Of a stretch of DNA of 64,000 bases, positions 41,269 to 51,020 are shown one piece after another (the first letter of the stretch is position 1; the number at the start of each line of letters is the position of its first letter). The stretch is from Paracoccus sp041927875 (GTDB taxonomy: Bacteria; Pseudomonadota; Alphaproteobacteria; Rhodobacterales; Rhodobacteraceae). The notes below the pieces were generated by a model. It searched no databases. It was not told the origin of the DNA and saw only the letters and a list, made by a program, of their open reading frames with translations. The stretch is taken from NCBI RefSeq assembly GCF_041927875.1, contig NZ_JBHFHN010000003.1; one strand, given 5' to 3'. The position numbers and the translations under genes are program-made.

Positions 41269-42835
41269 CACCACCCCCCTGTTCACCGATCTGAACCTGA
41301 CCCTGGGCGCCGAACGCATCGGGCTGGTCGGGCGCAATGGCGTGGGCAAGACCACGCTGTTGCGGCTGATCGCGGGCGATCTGGTGCCGCTGGCCGGGTC
41401 GGTCCAGACCGCCGGGCGTATCGGCTGGCTGCGCCAAGACGCGGCGCCCGCCCCCGCACAGACGCTGACCGATCTGTTCGGCGCCCGTGCGGCACTGGCG
41501 CTGCTTGACCGGGCCGAGGCTGGCCTGGCCTCTGCCGAGGATCTGGCGCGCACCGACTGGACCCTGCCCGCGCGCATCGAGGCGGCCTTGCTGCGTTGCG
41601 GTCTGGCAGTTGAACCCGATACGCCGCTGGCGGCGCTGTCGGGCGGACAACAGACGCGTGCGCGGCTGGCGGCGCTGATCCTTGACGCGCCTGACATGCT
41701 GTTGCTGGATGAGCCGACGAACAATCTGGACGCCGAGGGGAGGCAGGCGGTGGCCGATCTGCTGGCGGGCTGGCGCGGCGGGGCGGTGGTGGTCAGCCAT
41801 GACCGCGCGCTGCTGGACCAGATGGATGCGATCGTCGAGTTATCGCCACTGGGTGCGGCGCGGTTTGGCGGCAATTACACCGCCTGGCGCCAGCAGAAGG
41901 ACATCGAACTGGCCGCCGCCGCGCATCATCTGGACGGCGCGCAGCGGCAGCGCGATCAGGCGGCACGCCGCGCGCAAAAGGCCGCCGAGCGCAAGGCCCG
42001 CCGCGACGGGCGCGGCCAGCGCCAACGGGCCACGGGCAGCCAGCCCAAGATCCTGCTGGATGCGGCCAAGGGCCGGGCCGAGGCCAGCCACGGCGCCAAT
42101 GCCCGCCTGCGCGAAGCCCGGCAGGCCGAGGCGGACGCCGCCCTGACCGAGGCCCGCGCCCGGATCGAGGTGCTGACCCCGCTGCGCATGGATCTGCCCC
42201 CGACCGGGCTGCCGACGGGGCGGGTGGTGCTGCGGCTGGCGGGGGTTACGGGCGGCCCCGATCCCGCCGCACCGATCATCCGTGATCTGTCACTGACCCT
42301 GACCGGGCCGGAACGGGTGGCGATCACCGGGCCGAATGGTTGTGGCAAGACCACGCTTTTGCGGCTGATCACCGGCGATCTGGCGCCACTGGCAGGCCGG
42401 ATCGACCGGGGGGGGCCGGTGGCGCTGCTGGATCAGCATGTCAGCCTGCTGGACGCGGAACAGACGCTGCGCGACAACTTCACCCGGCTGAACCCAGGCA
42501 AGAACAACCATCAGGCCCGCGCGGCGCTGGCGCGGTTCGGCTTTCGCGCCGAGGACGCGCTGCAAACGGCGGGTGAGCTGAGCGGCGGGCAGCGGCTGCG
42601 CGCCGGGCTGGCTTGCACGCTGGGCACCCGCCACCCGCCGCCGCTGCTGATGCTGGACGAGCCGACCAACCATCTGGATCTGGACGCTATCGCCGCGCTG
42701 GAATCGGCATTGGCCGGATATGACGGCGCGCTGATCATGGTCAGCCACGACCCGGTGTTTCTGGCCAGGCTGGGGCTGGATCGGGTGATCGACCTGAGCG
42801 GTCAGGCCACCCGCAGCACGATCTTGCCGATGTGA
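41210..42835 (+). CDS. ABC-F family ATPase
   Basis: 541 residues, two nucleotide-binding domains without membrane part. Walker A motifs GRNGVGKT (41-48) and GPNGCGKT (about 374-381); signature LSGGQQTRARLA and LSGGQRLRAGLA; Walker B LLLDEPTNNLD and LMLDEPTNHLD. The linker between domains (about 215-300) is rich in Arg/Ala/Gln. ABC-F proteins act on the ribosome E site in translation or antibiotic protection; the subtype is not clear. Ends overlapping the convergent quinone oxidoreductase gene by 34 bp. AAAGG precedes ATG 41210. Confidence 0.93.
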   Translation: MPATPSPVVTLSGLCWSTPDTTPLFTDLNLTLGAERIGLVGRNGVGKTTLLRLIAGDLVPLAGSVQTAGRIGWLRQDAAPAPAQTLTDLFGARAALALLDRAEAGLASAEDLARTDWTLPARIEAALLRCGLAVEPDTPLAALSGGQQTRARLAALILDAPDMLLLDEPTNNLDAEGRQAVADLLAGWRGGAVVVSHDRALLDQMDAIVELSPLGAARFGGNYTAWRQQKDIELAAAAHHLDGAQRQRDQAARRAQKAAERKARRDGRGQRQRATGSQPKILLDAAKGRAEASHGANARLREARQAEADAALTEARARIEVLTPLRMDLPPTGLPTGRVVLRLAGVTGGPDPAAPIIRDLSLTLTGPERVAITGPNGCGKTTLLRLITGDLAPLAGRIDRGGPVALLDQHVSLLDAEQTLRDNFTRLNPGKNNHQARAALARFGFRAEDALQTAGELSGGQRLRAGLACTLGTRHPPPLLMLDEPTNHLDLDAIAALESALAGYDGALIMVSHDPVFLARLGLDRVIDLSGQATRSTILPM

Positions 42836-43788
42836 TCGCCCGCCTCCATCCGGGCGTGGGCGGCGGCGGCATCGGCCAGATCGAAGCTGTGATCCATCAC
42901 CGGCGCCAACCGCCCCGCCGCGATCATCGGCCAGACGCGGGCGCGCAGCTCGGCGGCGATGGCGGCCTTGGCCAGGTCGGACTGCGGGCGCAGCGTCGAT
43001 CCGCTCAGCGTCAGGCGGCGGGTCATGATCGGGGCAAAGTTGATCGCGGCCTTCGGGCCTTGCAGGAAGGCGATGTTCACCAGCCGTCCGTCACCGGCCA
43101 GGGCCTTGATATTGCGTTCGATATAGCTGCCCCCCACCATATCGAGGATGAGGTTCGCCCCGCCCGCATCGCGCATCACCTGCACGAAATCAGCCTCGCG
43201 GTAGTTGATCGGGGTTGCGCCCAGATCGGCGCAGGCGGCGCATTTCGCATCCGACCCGGCGGTCGCCCAGACCCGCGCGCCAAGGGCGCGGGCGATCTGG
43301 ATGGCGGTCGTGCCGATGCCCGATGACCCGCCATGCACCAGGAACCGTTCGCCCGCCGCCAGCCCGCCGCGCGTCACCACATTCGACCAGACGGTGAAGG
43401 TGGTCTCGGGCAGGCAGGCGGCCTGGCGCAGGTCCATCCCCTCGGGGATCGGCAGGCAGTGGCTGGCGGGGGTGACGGCGTAATCGGCATAGCCGCCGCC
43501 GGGCAGCAGCGCGCAAACCCGGTCACCGACCGCCCAGCCCTGCGCACCCGCGCCAAGGGCCACGATCTCGCCCGCGCATTCCAGGCCGGGCAGATCGCTG
43601 GCACCGGGCGGCGGCGCATAGGCCCCGGCGCGTTGCAGCGCATCGGGGCGGTTGACGCCGGCCCAATGGATGCGGATCAGCACCTGGCCCTGGGCGGGCA
43701 CCGGCACCGGACGCTGGGTCAGCGACAGCACGTCGGGGCCGCCCGGCGCGGTGATTTCAACGGCGCGCATCATCGTCGGCAGGCTCAT
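42802..43788 (-). CDS. NAD(P)H-quinone oxidoreductase, zinc-independent MDR (PIG3-like)
   Basis: 328 residues. Medium-chain dehydrogenase without the zinc ligands: ITAPGGPDVL, GVNRPDALQRAGAY, GLECAGEIVALG, and the NADPH motif VHGGSSGIGTTAIQIARALGA. The PIG3/TED subgroup reduces small quinones with NADPH. Starts with ATGA overlapping the coq9 stop (43788), so it shares an operon with coq9, which suggests a link to quinone metabolism. Confidence 0.9.
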   Translation of the reverse strand: MSLPTMMRAVEITAPGGPDVLSLTQRPVPVPAQGQVLIRIHWAGVNRPDALQRAGAYAPPPGASDLPGLECAGEIVALGAGAQGWAVGDRVCALLPGGGYADYAVTPASHCLPIPEGMDLRQAACLPETTFTVWSNVVTRGGLAAGERFLVHGGSSGIGTTAIQIARALGARVWATAGSDAKCAACADLGATPINYREADFVQVMRDAGGANLILDMVGGSYIERNIKALAGDGRLVNIAFLQGPKAAINFAPIMTRRLTLSGSTLRPQSDLAKAAIAAELRARVWPMIAAGRLAPVMDHSFDLADAAAAHARMEAGDHIGKIVLRVA

Positions 43789-44468
43789 CGGGCCACCTTG
43801 CCCGGCGCGCGCCGCGGCTCGGGGGCGCGGATCTGCCCGGCCAGCCAGATCGGCCCGGCAAAGATGGTCGAGAGGACCGCGCTGTCGCGAATCTGCTTCT
43901 TGGTTTTCTCGAACCGCATCACGCCGTCGATCCGGCGATCCAGAAAATCCCAACTGTCGCGTTTGCCGGGGCTGTCATCGCCCATCCAGAACACCGAGGT
44001 CGCGGTATAGACCGTGCCCAGGATCGCCCGCTTGGAATACCAGTTCGCATCGCGCGAGGTATCGCCTAGCCCCGTCCAGATCGTGTCGGCCGTGTCCCAG
44101 ACCAGTTGCAGGCCCAGCGGCGCCAGATGCGGCAGCGACAGCAGCGCCGCGCCGCGCCGGACGATTTCGGGATCGACGATCTCAAGCCGGTGGCGGACGG
44201 CGGCGGCCACGCGGTCGCGGAAGCGCAGATGGGACAGGTCGGTCGTGGCCAGCCAGTCGGCCAAGGCCCGGTCGCCCCGGCGGTGGTATTCGGCGGCCAG
44301 ATCGGCCGCCCCGCGCGGACAGGCGATTCGCGCCTGCGTCACGTCGATCCCGGCATCGCGGCAGGCGGCCTGAAAGGTATCCTCACCCCAGCCATCAAAG
44401 GTGACATGGGGCAGCGCGGCCCCCAGCAGGGCGGCACGGGTGGTGTCGGGCGTCGGATGGGCGGTCAC
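43785..44468 (-). CDS. coq9: COQ9 family ubiquinone biosynthesis protein
   Basis: 227 residues. TetR-like fold; the COQ9 signature DTSRDANWYSKRAILGTVYTA and VFWMGDDSPGKRDSWDFLDRRI is clear at about 135-195. It binds lipid and assists COQ7-type hydroxylation in ubiquinone synthesis. Restricted to alphaproteobacteria and mitochondria, supporting the taxonomic call. First gene of a two-gene operon with the quinone oxidoreductase; divergent from rpsU. Confidence 0.94.
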   Translation of the reverse strand: MTAHPTPDTTRAALLGAALPHVTFDGWGEDTFQAACRDAGIDVTQARIACPRGAADLAAEYHRRGDRALADWLATTDLSHLRFRDRVAAAVRHRLEIVDPEIVRRGAALLSLPHLAPLGLQLVWDTADTIWTGLGDTSRDANWYSKRAILGTVYTATSVFWMGDDSPGKRDSWDFLDRRIDGVMRFEKTKKQIRDSAVLSTIFAGPIWLAGQIRAPEPRRAPGKVAR

Positions 44469-44569
44469 GGCAACCTCCTGAGTTTCTTTTGACAGGCGCG
44501 GGCGTCCCTGCTATGGGGGCGCTTCCTGCGATCTATGCAACTTTAACCTAGGAAGGTGGTGACAACCAC

Positions 44570-44776
44570 ATGCAGGTCAGCGTTCGCGACAACAATGTCG
44601 AACAGGCGCTTCGCGCACTGAAGAAGAAACTTCAGCGCGAGGGGGTTTTCCGTGAAATGAAGCTTAAGCAGCATTTTGAAAAGCCCTCGGTCAAGAAAGC
44701 CCGTGAAAAGGCTGAGGCCGTCCGCCGCGCCCGCAAACTGGCGCGCAAGAAGGCCCAGCGGGAAGGCGCGCTTTAA
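44570..44776 (+). CDS. rpsU: 30S ribosomal protein S21
   Basis: 68 residues, basic, starting MQVSVRDNNVEQALRALKKKLQREG, the full S21 pattern with the KLKQHFEKPSVKKAREKAEAVRRARKL-type helix. A strong AGGAAGG ribosome binding site is 7-10 nt upstream. Single gene with an intrinsic terminator after it. Confidence 0.98.
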   Translation: MQVSVRDNNVEQALRALKKKLQREGVFREMKLKQHFEKPSVKKAREKAEAVRRARKLARKKAQREGAL

Positions 44777-44822
44777 GCGGTTCCTGACGCTGGCGGGTTC
44801 GCCCGCAACGATCAAACCACAG

Positions 44823-44850
44823 AAAAACCCCTGCGTTGCGGGGGTTTTTT
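44823..44850 (+). terminator. Intrinsic terminator of rpsU
   Basis: AAAAACCCC-TGCGTTGCG-GGGGTTTTTT: GC stem followed by a run of six T. The A-run on the other side lets it also serve the convergent aldR gene whose stop is at 44850. Confidence 0.85.
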
Positions 44851-45314
44851 CACACCGGCAGGGCGGTTGTCTTGAACACTGTGCGCAGCGCGAAGGATGA
44901 TTGCATCTGCGCCACGCCGGGCAGCCGGGCAAGGTGCTGGCGGTGGATGCGGGCGAAATCGTCGGTATCCTCGGCCACGACTTTCAGCAGGTAATCGGCG
45001 CTGCCCGCCATCAGGTGACATTCCAGCACATCGGGGATCTTGCGCACCTCGCGCTCAAAGGCGTCCAGCAGTTCGTCGGCCTGGCCCGACAGGGTGATTT
45101 CGACAAAGACCGTGGTGGGCCGACCGATTCGGCGCGGGTCCAGCAGGGCGACGGTGGCGATCAGATAGCCCTCGGCTTCCAGTCGCTGCACGCGGCGGTG
45201 ACAGGCCGAGGGCGACAGATGCACGGCCTCGGCCAGATCGGCGCCGGTCAGGCGGGCGTTCTTTTGCAGCAGCGCCAGAATGCGCCGGTCGGTGGCATCC
45301 AGTTGGTCGGGCAC
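44850..45314 (-). CDS. aldR: Lrp/AsnC family regulator AldR (of alanine dehydrogenase)
   Basis: 154 residues: N-terminal helix-turn-helix (LDATDRRILALLQKNARLTGADLAEAVHLSPSACHRRVQRLE) and C-terminal RAM ligand domain (VFVEITL...ECHLMAGSADYLLKVVAED). I choose GTG 45314 (VPDQLDATDRR) with AGGAA 8 nt upstream; a longer frame to 45440 has no family support. Divergent from ald, 155 bp apart, the arrangement of AldR regulators that respond to alanine. Confidence 0.88.
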   Translation of the reverse strand: MPDQLDATDRRILALLQKNARLTGADLAEAVHLSPSACHRRVQRLEAEGYLIATVALLDPRRIGRPTTVFVEITLSGQADELLDAFEREVRKIPDVLECHLMAGSADYLLKVVAEDTDDFARIHRQHLARLPGVAQMQSSFALRTVFKTTALPV

Positions 45315-45469
45315 GCGCGGTTTTCCTGCATCAGGGGCATTTGGCGCGATGATGCTGCGAGTTCGCCCCGCTTTGCCAGCAAAACTTGCGCCGACAACGC
45401 GCCGCGCCTGCGGCAGGATGGGCGCAGGACGGCCCGGCAAGCGGCCGCCAGCACAACAGGGGTGGAAAC

Positions 45470-46588
45470 ATGAAGATCGGTTGCCCGAAAGAGATCAAGC
45501 CGCAAGAGTTCCGCGTCGGCCTGACCCCCGATGCCGCGCGTGAGGCGGTGGCCCATGGTCACGCCGTTCTGGTCGAGACCGGCGCAGGCGCGGGGTCGGG
45601 GTTTGACGACAGCGATTACATCGCCGCCGGGGCCACGATTGCGCCGGATGCGGGCGCAGTCTTTGCGGCGGCGGATCTGATCGTCAAGGTCAAGGAGCCG
45701 CAGCCCGCCGAACGCCGGATGCTGCGGCGCGGGCAGGTGCTGTTCACCTATCTGCACCTGGCCCCCGACCCCGACCAGACCCGCGACCTGCTGGCCAGCG
45801 GCGTCACCGCCATCGCCTATGAAACGGTCAGCGATGCGCGCGGCGGCCTGCCGCTGCTGGCGCCGATGTCCGAGGTGGCGGGACGGCTGGCCCCGCAGGT
45901 CGGGTCATGGGCGCTGCAAAAAGCCAATGGCGGGCGCGGCGTGCTGATGGGCGGGGTGCCGGGCGTGCGGCCTGCCAATGTCGTCATCATCGGCGGCGGC
46001 GTGGTCGGCACGGCGGCGGCGCGGGTGGCCGTCGGCATGGGCGCGAATGTCACCGTGCTGGACCGGTCGGTGGCGCGGCTGTCATGGCTGGACGACATCT
46101 TCATGGGCAAGCTGACCACGCAATATTCCAGCGCGCAGGCCGTGGCCGATCTGATCCAGCGCGCTGATATGGTGATCGGCGCGGTGCTGATCCCCGGTGC
46201 CGCCGCCCCGCGTCTGGTCAGCCGCGCGCAGCTTTCGACGATGCAGCCGGGCGCGGTGCTGGTCGATGTGGCGATCGATCAGGGTGGCTGCTTCGAGACC
46301 AGCCGCCCCACGACCCACCACGACCCCATCTATACGGTCGACGGCGTTGTGCATTACTGCGTGGCGAACATGCCGGGCGCGGTGGCGCGCACCTCGACCC
46401 AGGCGCTTGGCAATGCGACGCTGCCCTTTGTGCTGGCGCTTGCCGACAAAGGCTGGCGGCGCGCCCTGGGTGATGACGCGCATCTGCGCGCCGGGCTGAA
46501 CATCCATGACGGGCGGCTGACCTATGCCGCCGTGGGCGCGGCCCTGGGGATCGAGGCGATCACGCCGGACGCGGCGCTGGATCTGTAA
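45470..46588 (+). CDS. ald: Alanine dehydrogenase
   Basis: 372 residues. NAD-dependent oxidative deamination of L-alanine to pyruvate. Substrate residues R15, K75 and H96 (VGLTPD, VKVKEPQ, TYLHLAPD) and the NAD fold VVIIGGGVVGTAAARVAVGMG at about 168-188 are visible; the catalytic Asp is expected in HHDPIYTVDGVVHYCVANMPG. Divergent from aldR. GGGGTGG precedes ATG 45470. Full length. Confidence 0.96.
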   Translation: MKIGCPKEIKPQEFRVGLTPDAAREAVAHGHAVLVETGAGAGSGFDDSDYIAAGATIAPDAGAVFAAADLIVKVKEPQPAERRMLRRGQVLFTYLHLAPDPDQTRDLLASGVTAIAYETVSDARGGLPLLAPMSEVAGRLAPQVGSWALQKANGGRGVLMGGVPGVRPANVVIIGGGVVGTAAARVAVGMGANVTVLDRSVARLSWLDDIFMGKLTTQYSSAQAVADLIQRADMVIGAVLIPGAAAPRLVSRAQLSTMQPGAVLVDVAIDQGGCFETSRPTTHHDPIYTVDGVVHYCVANMPGAVARTSTQALGNATLPFVLALADKGWRRALGDDAHLRAGLNIHDGRLTYAAVGAALGIEAITPDAALDL

Positions 46589-46609
46589 CTCTGCCCCCCG
46601 CGCAACGAA

Positions 46610-46635
46610 AAAGGCCCGCCGGGTGGCGGGCCTTT
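46610..46635. terminator. Bidirectional terminator between ald and mscL
   Basis: Perfect 11-bp stem AAAGGCCCGCC / GGCGGGCCTTT with loop GGGT between the two convergent genes, with A/T ends on both sides. Confidence 0.88.
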
Positions 46636-46653
46636 GCGGTCTGTCGGCGGCGC

Positions 46654-47076
46654 TTAGCGGCGGGCCAGCAGGTCGCGGATTTCGGCCAGCAGCGCCTCGG
46701 TCGAGGGGCCGGCTTCCGAGGCGGCTGCCTCTTCCTTCTTGACGGCGGCTTCCTTGATGCGGTTGACCATCTTCACCAGCAGGAAGACGACAAAGGCGAT
46801 GATCAGGAAGTTGATGACGGCGGTCAGGAACGAGCCATAGGCAAAGACCGGGGCGCCGGCCTCTTTCGCGGCGGCCAGCGTGGCATATTCGCCCGCGCCC
46901 AGGTTCACGAACAGGTTCGAAAAGTCGATGCCGCCGGTGATCAGGCCGATGATCGGGTTGATCAGGTCGCCCACCAGCGAGGTGACGATGGCGGTAAAGG
47001 CGGCACCGATGATGATACCAACGGCCATGTCCATGACATTACCCTTGGCGATGAAATCCTTGAACTCTTTCAGCAT
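46654..47076 (-). CDS. mscL: Large-conductance mechanosensitive channel MscL
   Basis: 140 residues. Cytoplasmic N-helix (MLKEFKDFIAKGNVMDMAVGIIIGAAF) with the pore-lining TM1 at about 14-45, periplasmic loop (INPIIGLITGGIDFSNLF), TM2 (LTAVINFLIIAFVVFLLVKMVN) and a charged C-terminal bundle. Opens under membrane tension to release solutes in osmotic downshock. GGGACA lies before ATG 47076. Confidence 0.97.
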   Translation of the reverse strand: MLKEFKDFIAKGNVMDMAVGIIIGAAFTAIVTSLVGDLINPIIGLITGGIDFSNLFVNLGAGEYATLAAAKEAGAPVFAYGSFLTAVINFLIIAFVVFLLVKMVNRIKEAAVKKEEAAASEAGPSTEALLAEIRDLLARR

Positions 47077-47274
47077 GTCTGTCCCTTTCTGGTCGCAACC
47101 GTGGGTTGCGTATGTTCAATCTATCGCGGCTATACACCCTTTGGTGTGGCTGGAAACATGATACCTGTAGCCGGGCCAGACGGTCACGGGGAAAAACGCG
47201 CCCCCTGGCACCAAAGCGCAACATCGGCACCGCCGACTGTTGCAATCCGATCACCATCTGTCTGAAGGCACGCC

Positions 47275-47976
47275 ATGAATCTGTCAGATTTTCCGATCAC
47301 ACACCGCTGGCCGCCGCGCCGGTCCGATGTCATCCAGCTTTATTCGCTGCCCACGCCGAACGGCATCAAGGTCGGCGTCATGCTTGAGGAATGCGGGCTG
47401 GAATATGACGCCCATCGCATCGCCTTTGACCGCAAGGATCAGTTGACGCCCGAGTTCCTCAGCCTGAACCCGAACAACAAGATCCCGGCGATCATCGACC
47501 CGAACGGGCCGGACGGGCAGCCGATGGGACTGTGGGAATCCGGCGCGATCCTGATCTATCTGGCCGACAAGACCGGGCGCTTCCTGCCCGCCCAGGGGGC
47601 TGCGCGCTACCGCGTTCTGCAATGGCTGATGTTCCAGATGGGCGGCGTGGGTCCGATGTTCGGCCAGTTGGGCTATTTCCACGCCTATGCCGGGCGCGAG
47701 ATCGAAGACCCCCGCCCGCGCCAACGTTACATCGACGAGGCCCGCCGCCTGCTGTCGGTTCTGGAGGGGCAATTGCAGGGCCGCGATTGGCTGTGCGATG
47801 ACTACTCGATCGCCGACATCGCGGTTGCGCCCTGGCTGGCGGCGCTGCGTGACGGCTATGACGCTGCCGATCTGGTCGGCTGGGACACGCTGCCGCGCGT
47901 GCGCGACTATCTGGACCGGTTCATGGATCGCCCGGCGGTCGCGCGCGGGCGGCTGGCGGCATCCGAGGACGCCTAA
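47275..47976 (+). CDS. Glutathione S-transferase family protein (YghU/YfcG-like)
   Basis: 233 residues. Thioredoxin-like N-terminal domain beginning IQLYSLPTPNGIKVGVMLEECGL, then NPNNKIPAIIDP and ESGAILIYLADKTG for glutathione binding, then an all-helical C-terminal domain with YSIADIAVAPWLAAL. The Thr/Asn at the TPNG turn and absence of a Cys/Tyr nucleophile match nu-class proteins with disulfide-bond reductase activity. Stop overlaps the convergent RND gene by 4 bases. Confidence 0.9.
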   Translation: MNLSDFPITHRWPPRRSDVIQLYSLPTPNGIKVGVMLEECGLEYDAHRIAFDRKDQLTPEFLSLNPNNKIPAIIDPNGPDGQPMGLWESGAILIYLADKTGRFLPAQGAARYRVLQWLMFQMGGVGPMFGQLGYFHAYAGREIEDPRPRQRYIDEARRLLSVLEGQLQGRDWLCDDYSIADIAVAPWLAALRDGYDAADLVGWDTLPRVRDYLDRFMDRPAVARGRLAASEDA

Positions 47977-50900
47977 GCCCGGCGGCGGCCCGTACCGAGC
48001 ACGCGCCCGAACAGCCGCCGCAGCCGCTGTTCGGCGCCGTCGATCACGCTGAACAGCGACGGCACAAAGACCAGCGACAGCAGCGTGGACAGCACCAGCC
48101 CGCCGATCACCGCGATCGCCATCGGCGCGCGGAAATTGCCGCCCTCGCCGGTGCCAAGCGCACTGGGGATCATCCCGGCGGTCATCGCGATGGTGGTCAT
48201 CACGATGGGCCGCGCGCGCTTGTGGACGGCATCCAGGATGGCGGCGGTCTTGGGCGTGCCGCGATCCATCGCGGATTTGGCGAACTCGACCAGCATGATG
48301 GCGTTCTTGGTGACGATCCCCATCAGCATCAGAAAGCCGATCACCACGGCAAGCGAGATCGAATGCCCGGTCACGAACAGCCCAAGGATCGCGCCGCCGA
48401 TGGCCAGAGGCAGCGACAGCAGGATGGTGATCGGGGTGACGAAGCTGGCAAACAGCAGCACCAGCACGACATAGACCAGCAGGATGCCCGCGCCCATGGC
48501 GGTGCCGAAGGCGCCGAACACCTCGGCCATCACCTCGGCATCGCCGGCGGACTGGATCTGGGTGCCGGGCGGCATGGCGGGGCCTGCCTCGGGCAGCGCC
48601 ATGATCGCCGTCATCGCCGGACCAAGCAGCGCGCCGGGGGCCAGGTTCGCGGTCACCTCGGTCTTGAAGCGGCGGTCATAGCGGCTGATCTGGGCCGGGC
48701 CGACGGCAAAGCCGATGTCGGCCACCGCCGCCAGCGGCACCGGCCCGGCGGTCGAGGGCAGGCGCAGGTTCTGGACCTGTCGCAGGTCGGCCCGCGCCTC
48801 GTCCGACAGGCGCACCATGATCGGGATCTGCTGGTCGCCCGAACTGAACTTGGCCAGGTTCGCCTCGCTGTCGCCCAGGGTGGCCACGCGCAGGGTCTGC
48901 GCAAGGGTCGAGGCGCTGATGCCCAGTTGTGCGGCGATTTCCGGCTTGGGGGTGATGCGGATCTCGGGTCGGCGCAGGGCGGCGGCACTGGTCACGCCTT
49001 CAAGCTGGGGCAGGCCCGACATGGCGCGCACCAGGCCTTCGGCGGCGGCGGTGGCGGCGGCCTCGGTATCGCCCAGCACGCTGATCGTCACGTCGCTTTG
49101 GCCGTCTTCGCGCCGGAACGTCACCCGCAGGTCGGGCACGTCGGCAAGCTGATCCTGAAGCCTGCGTTGCAGTTCAAAGCTGGTGTCGTCACGGTCATGG
49201 GCGGGGCCGTAATCGACGATCAGCCGGCTTTTGGTGACGTCGCCGCTGCCGCCTTCGACAAACACCTGTTTGACAAAGGGCAGCGCCTGGATCCGCGCCG
49301 ACAACTGCCGCGACATGGCGGCGTTTTCGGCCAGCGTCGCGCCCGGCGGCAGTTCGATTTCCAGCACCGATTTGCCCATGTCGGCGGGGGGCGCGAATTC
49401 GGTCGGCAGCAGCGTGGCCGAATAGATCGAGCCGGCAAAGATCGCCAGCCCCGCCAGCAGCGTCAGCAGCCGGTGTCGCAGGGTCCAGCCCAGAAGGCGC
49501 ATCAGCCGCGTCAGCAGCCAGCCGTCTTCGGGTTCGTGCAGCGTGTCGGCATTGCGCAGCAGATAGGCCGCCATCATCGGCGTGACGATGCGCGCCACCA
49601 GCAGCGAAAACAGCACCGAGATGGCCACCGTCAGGCCGAATTGCTTGAAATACTGCCCGGCGATGCCGCCCATGAAGCTGACCGGCGCGAACACCGCGAC
49701 GATCGAAAAGCTGATGGCGATCACCGTCAGGCCGATTTCCGTCGCCGCATGTTCGGATGCGTCATAGGCGGATTTACCCATCTGGATATGGCGGACGATG
49801 TTCTCGATCTCGACGATGGCATCATCGACAAGGATGCCGGTCACCAGTGTGATGCCCAGCAGGCTGATCATGTTCAGCGTGAAGCCAAGCTGATGGATCA
49901 CGAAGAAGGTCGGGATGATCGACAGCGGCAGCGCGACGGCGGCGATCAGCGTGGCGCGCCAGTTGCGCAGGAACAGAAAGACGACGATCACCGCAAGCGC
50001 CGCGCCTTCGTAAAGCGTCTCCATCGCCTTGTCGAAATTGGCGCGGGTGAACACCGTCATGTCGTCGATCAGGCTGATCTCCAGCCCGGGATAGCGTTCG
50101 GACAGTTGCGCCAGCCGTTCGCGCGCGCCGGTCGCAGCCGACAGGTCCGACGCGCCGGATGCGCGCTGCACCGAAAAGGCCACCACGGGCGTGCCGTCCA
50201 GCAGCGCAAAGCTGCGCGCCTCGGCCCCGCCATCGCGGACGCTGCCCAGGCTGTCCAGCGGGATGGTGCGGCCCCCGGCGATGGCGATCGGCGTGGCGGC
50301 CAGGGCGGCGACGCTGGGTGCCGCGCCAAGCGCGCGGATCGAATATTCGCTGCCCGCCAGGTCGCCGCGACCGCCGCCCAGGTCGATATTGCGCCCCCGC
50401 AATTGCTGCGAGACCTCGGCCGCCGTCAGCCCGTGCGCCAGCAGGCGGTCGGGGTCCAGTTCCACCTTGATCTCGCGCGCGGCGCCGCCGATGCGGCTGA
50501 CCTTGCCGACCTGCGCGATGGTCTGCAATTCGCGCGCGATGACGTCATCGACCAGCCGCGACAGCTCCTCGATGCTGCGGCTGGGGTCGCGCACCGCATA
50601 GTTCAGGATCGGCATCCCGGTGACATCCAGCCGTTTGATGACCGGTTCGCTGATGCTTTCGGGCAGGTCCGACCGGACGCTGGCCACCGCGTCCTTGACG
50701 TCGTTCAGCGCGCGGTCGCTGTCGGTGGCCAGTTCGAACTCGACGGTGATGGCGGCCAGGCTGTCGCTGGTCGTGGTATGCACATGCCGCACCCCGGCCA
50801 CGCCATAGATCGCATCCTCGACCGGCTGGGCCACCTGGCCGACCAGTTCGCTGGGCGCAGCGCCCGGCTGGGCGATGGTGACGCTGACGATGGGCAGGTC

Positions 50901-51020
50901 GATGTTGGGGAAATGCGTGACCGGCAGCGACCTGAAGCTGACCAGGCCGACGATCAGCAGCACCAGAAACAGCGCGATCGGCGGGACCGGGTTGCGGATC
51001 GACCAGGTGGCGAAGTTCAT
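47973..51020 (-). CDS. RND multidrug efflux transporter, inner-membrane permease
   Basis: 1015 residues, 12-helix RND (HAE-1) transporter with two large periplasmic loops. Starts MNFATWSIRNPVPPIALFL; the FFHRRIxxP-like and GxxxD motifs of TM4 (GILVDDAIVEIENIVRHIQ) carry the proton-relay acidic pair. C-terminal half shows the second GIVTKNAIMLVEFAKSAMDRG motif. Starts with ATGA overlapping the adaptor gene stop, so they form an operon. No outer-membrane partner nearby. Substrate unknown. Confidence 0.93.
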   Translation of the reverse strand: MNFATWSIRNPVPPIALFLVLLIVGLVSFRSLPVTHFPNIDLPIVSVTIAQPGAAPSELVGQVAQPVEDAIYGVAGVRHVHTTTSDSLAAITVEFELATDSDRALNDVKDAVASVRSDLPESISEPVIKRLDVTGMPILNYAVRDPSRSIEELSRLVDDVIARELQTIAQVGKVSRIGGAAREIKVELDPDRLLAHGLTAAEVSQQLRGRNIDLGGGRGDLAGSEYSIRALGAAPSVAALAATPIAIAGGRTIPLDSLGSVRDGGAEARSFALLDGTPVVAFSVQRASGASDLSAATGARERLAQLSERYPGLEISLIDDMTVFTRANFDKAMETLYEGAALAVIVVFLFLRNWRATLIAAVALPLSIIPTFFVIHQLGFTLNMISLLGITLVTGILVDDAIVEIENIVRHIQMGKSAYDASEHAATEIGLTVIAISFSIVAVFAPVSFMGGIAGQYFKQFGLTVAISVLFSLLVARIVTPMMAAYLLRNADTLHEPEDGWLLTRLMRLLGWTLRHRLLTLLAGLAIFAGSIYSATLLPTEFAPPADMGKSVLEIELPPGATLAENAAMSRQLSARIQALPFVKQVFVEGGSGDVTKSRLIVDYGPAHDRDDTSFELQRRLQDQLADVPDLRVTFRREDGQSDVTISVLGDTEAAATAAAEGLVRAMSGLPQLEGVTSAAALRRPEIRITPKPEIAAQLGISASTLAQTLRVATLGDSEANLAKFSSGDQQIPIMVRLSDEARADLRQVQNLRLPSTAGPVPLAAVADIGFAVGPAQISRYDRRFKTEVTANLAPGALLGPAMTAIMALPEAGPAMPPGTQIQSAGDAEVMAEVFGAFGTAMGAGILLVYVVLVLLFASFVTPITILLSLPLAIGGAILGLFVTGHSISLAVVIGFLMLMGIVTKNAIMLVEFAKSAMDRGTPKTAAILDAVHKRARPIVMTTIAMTAGMIPSALGTGEGGNFRAPMAIAVIGGLVLSTLLSLVFVPSLFSVIDGAEQRLRRLFGRVLGTGRRRA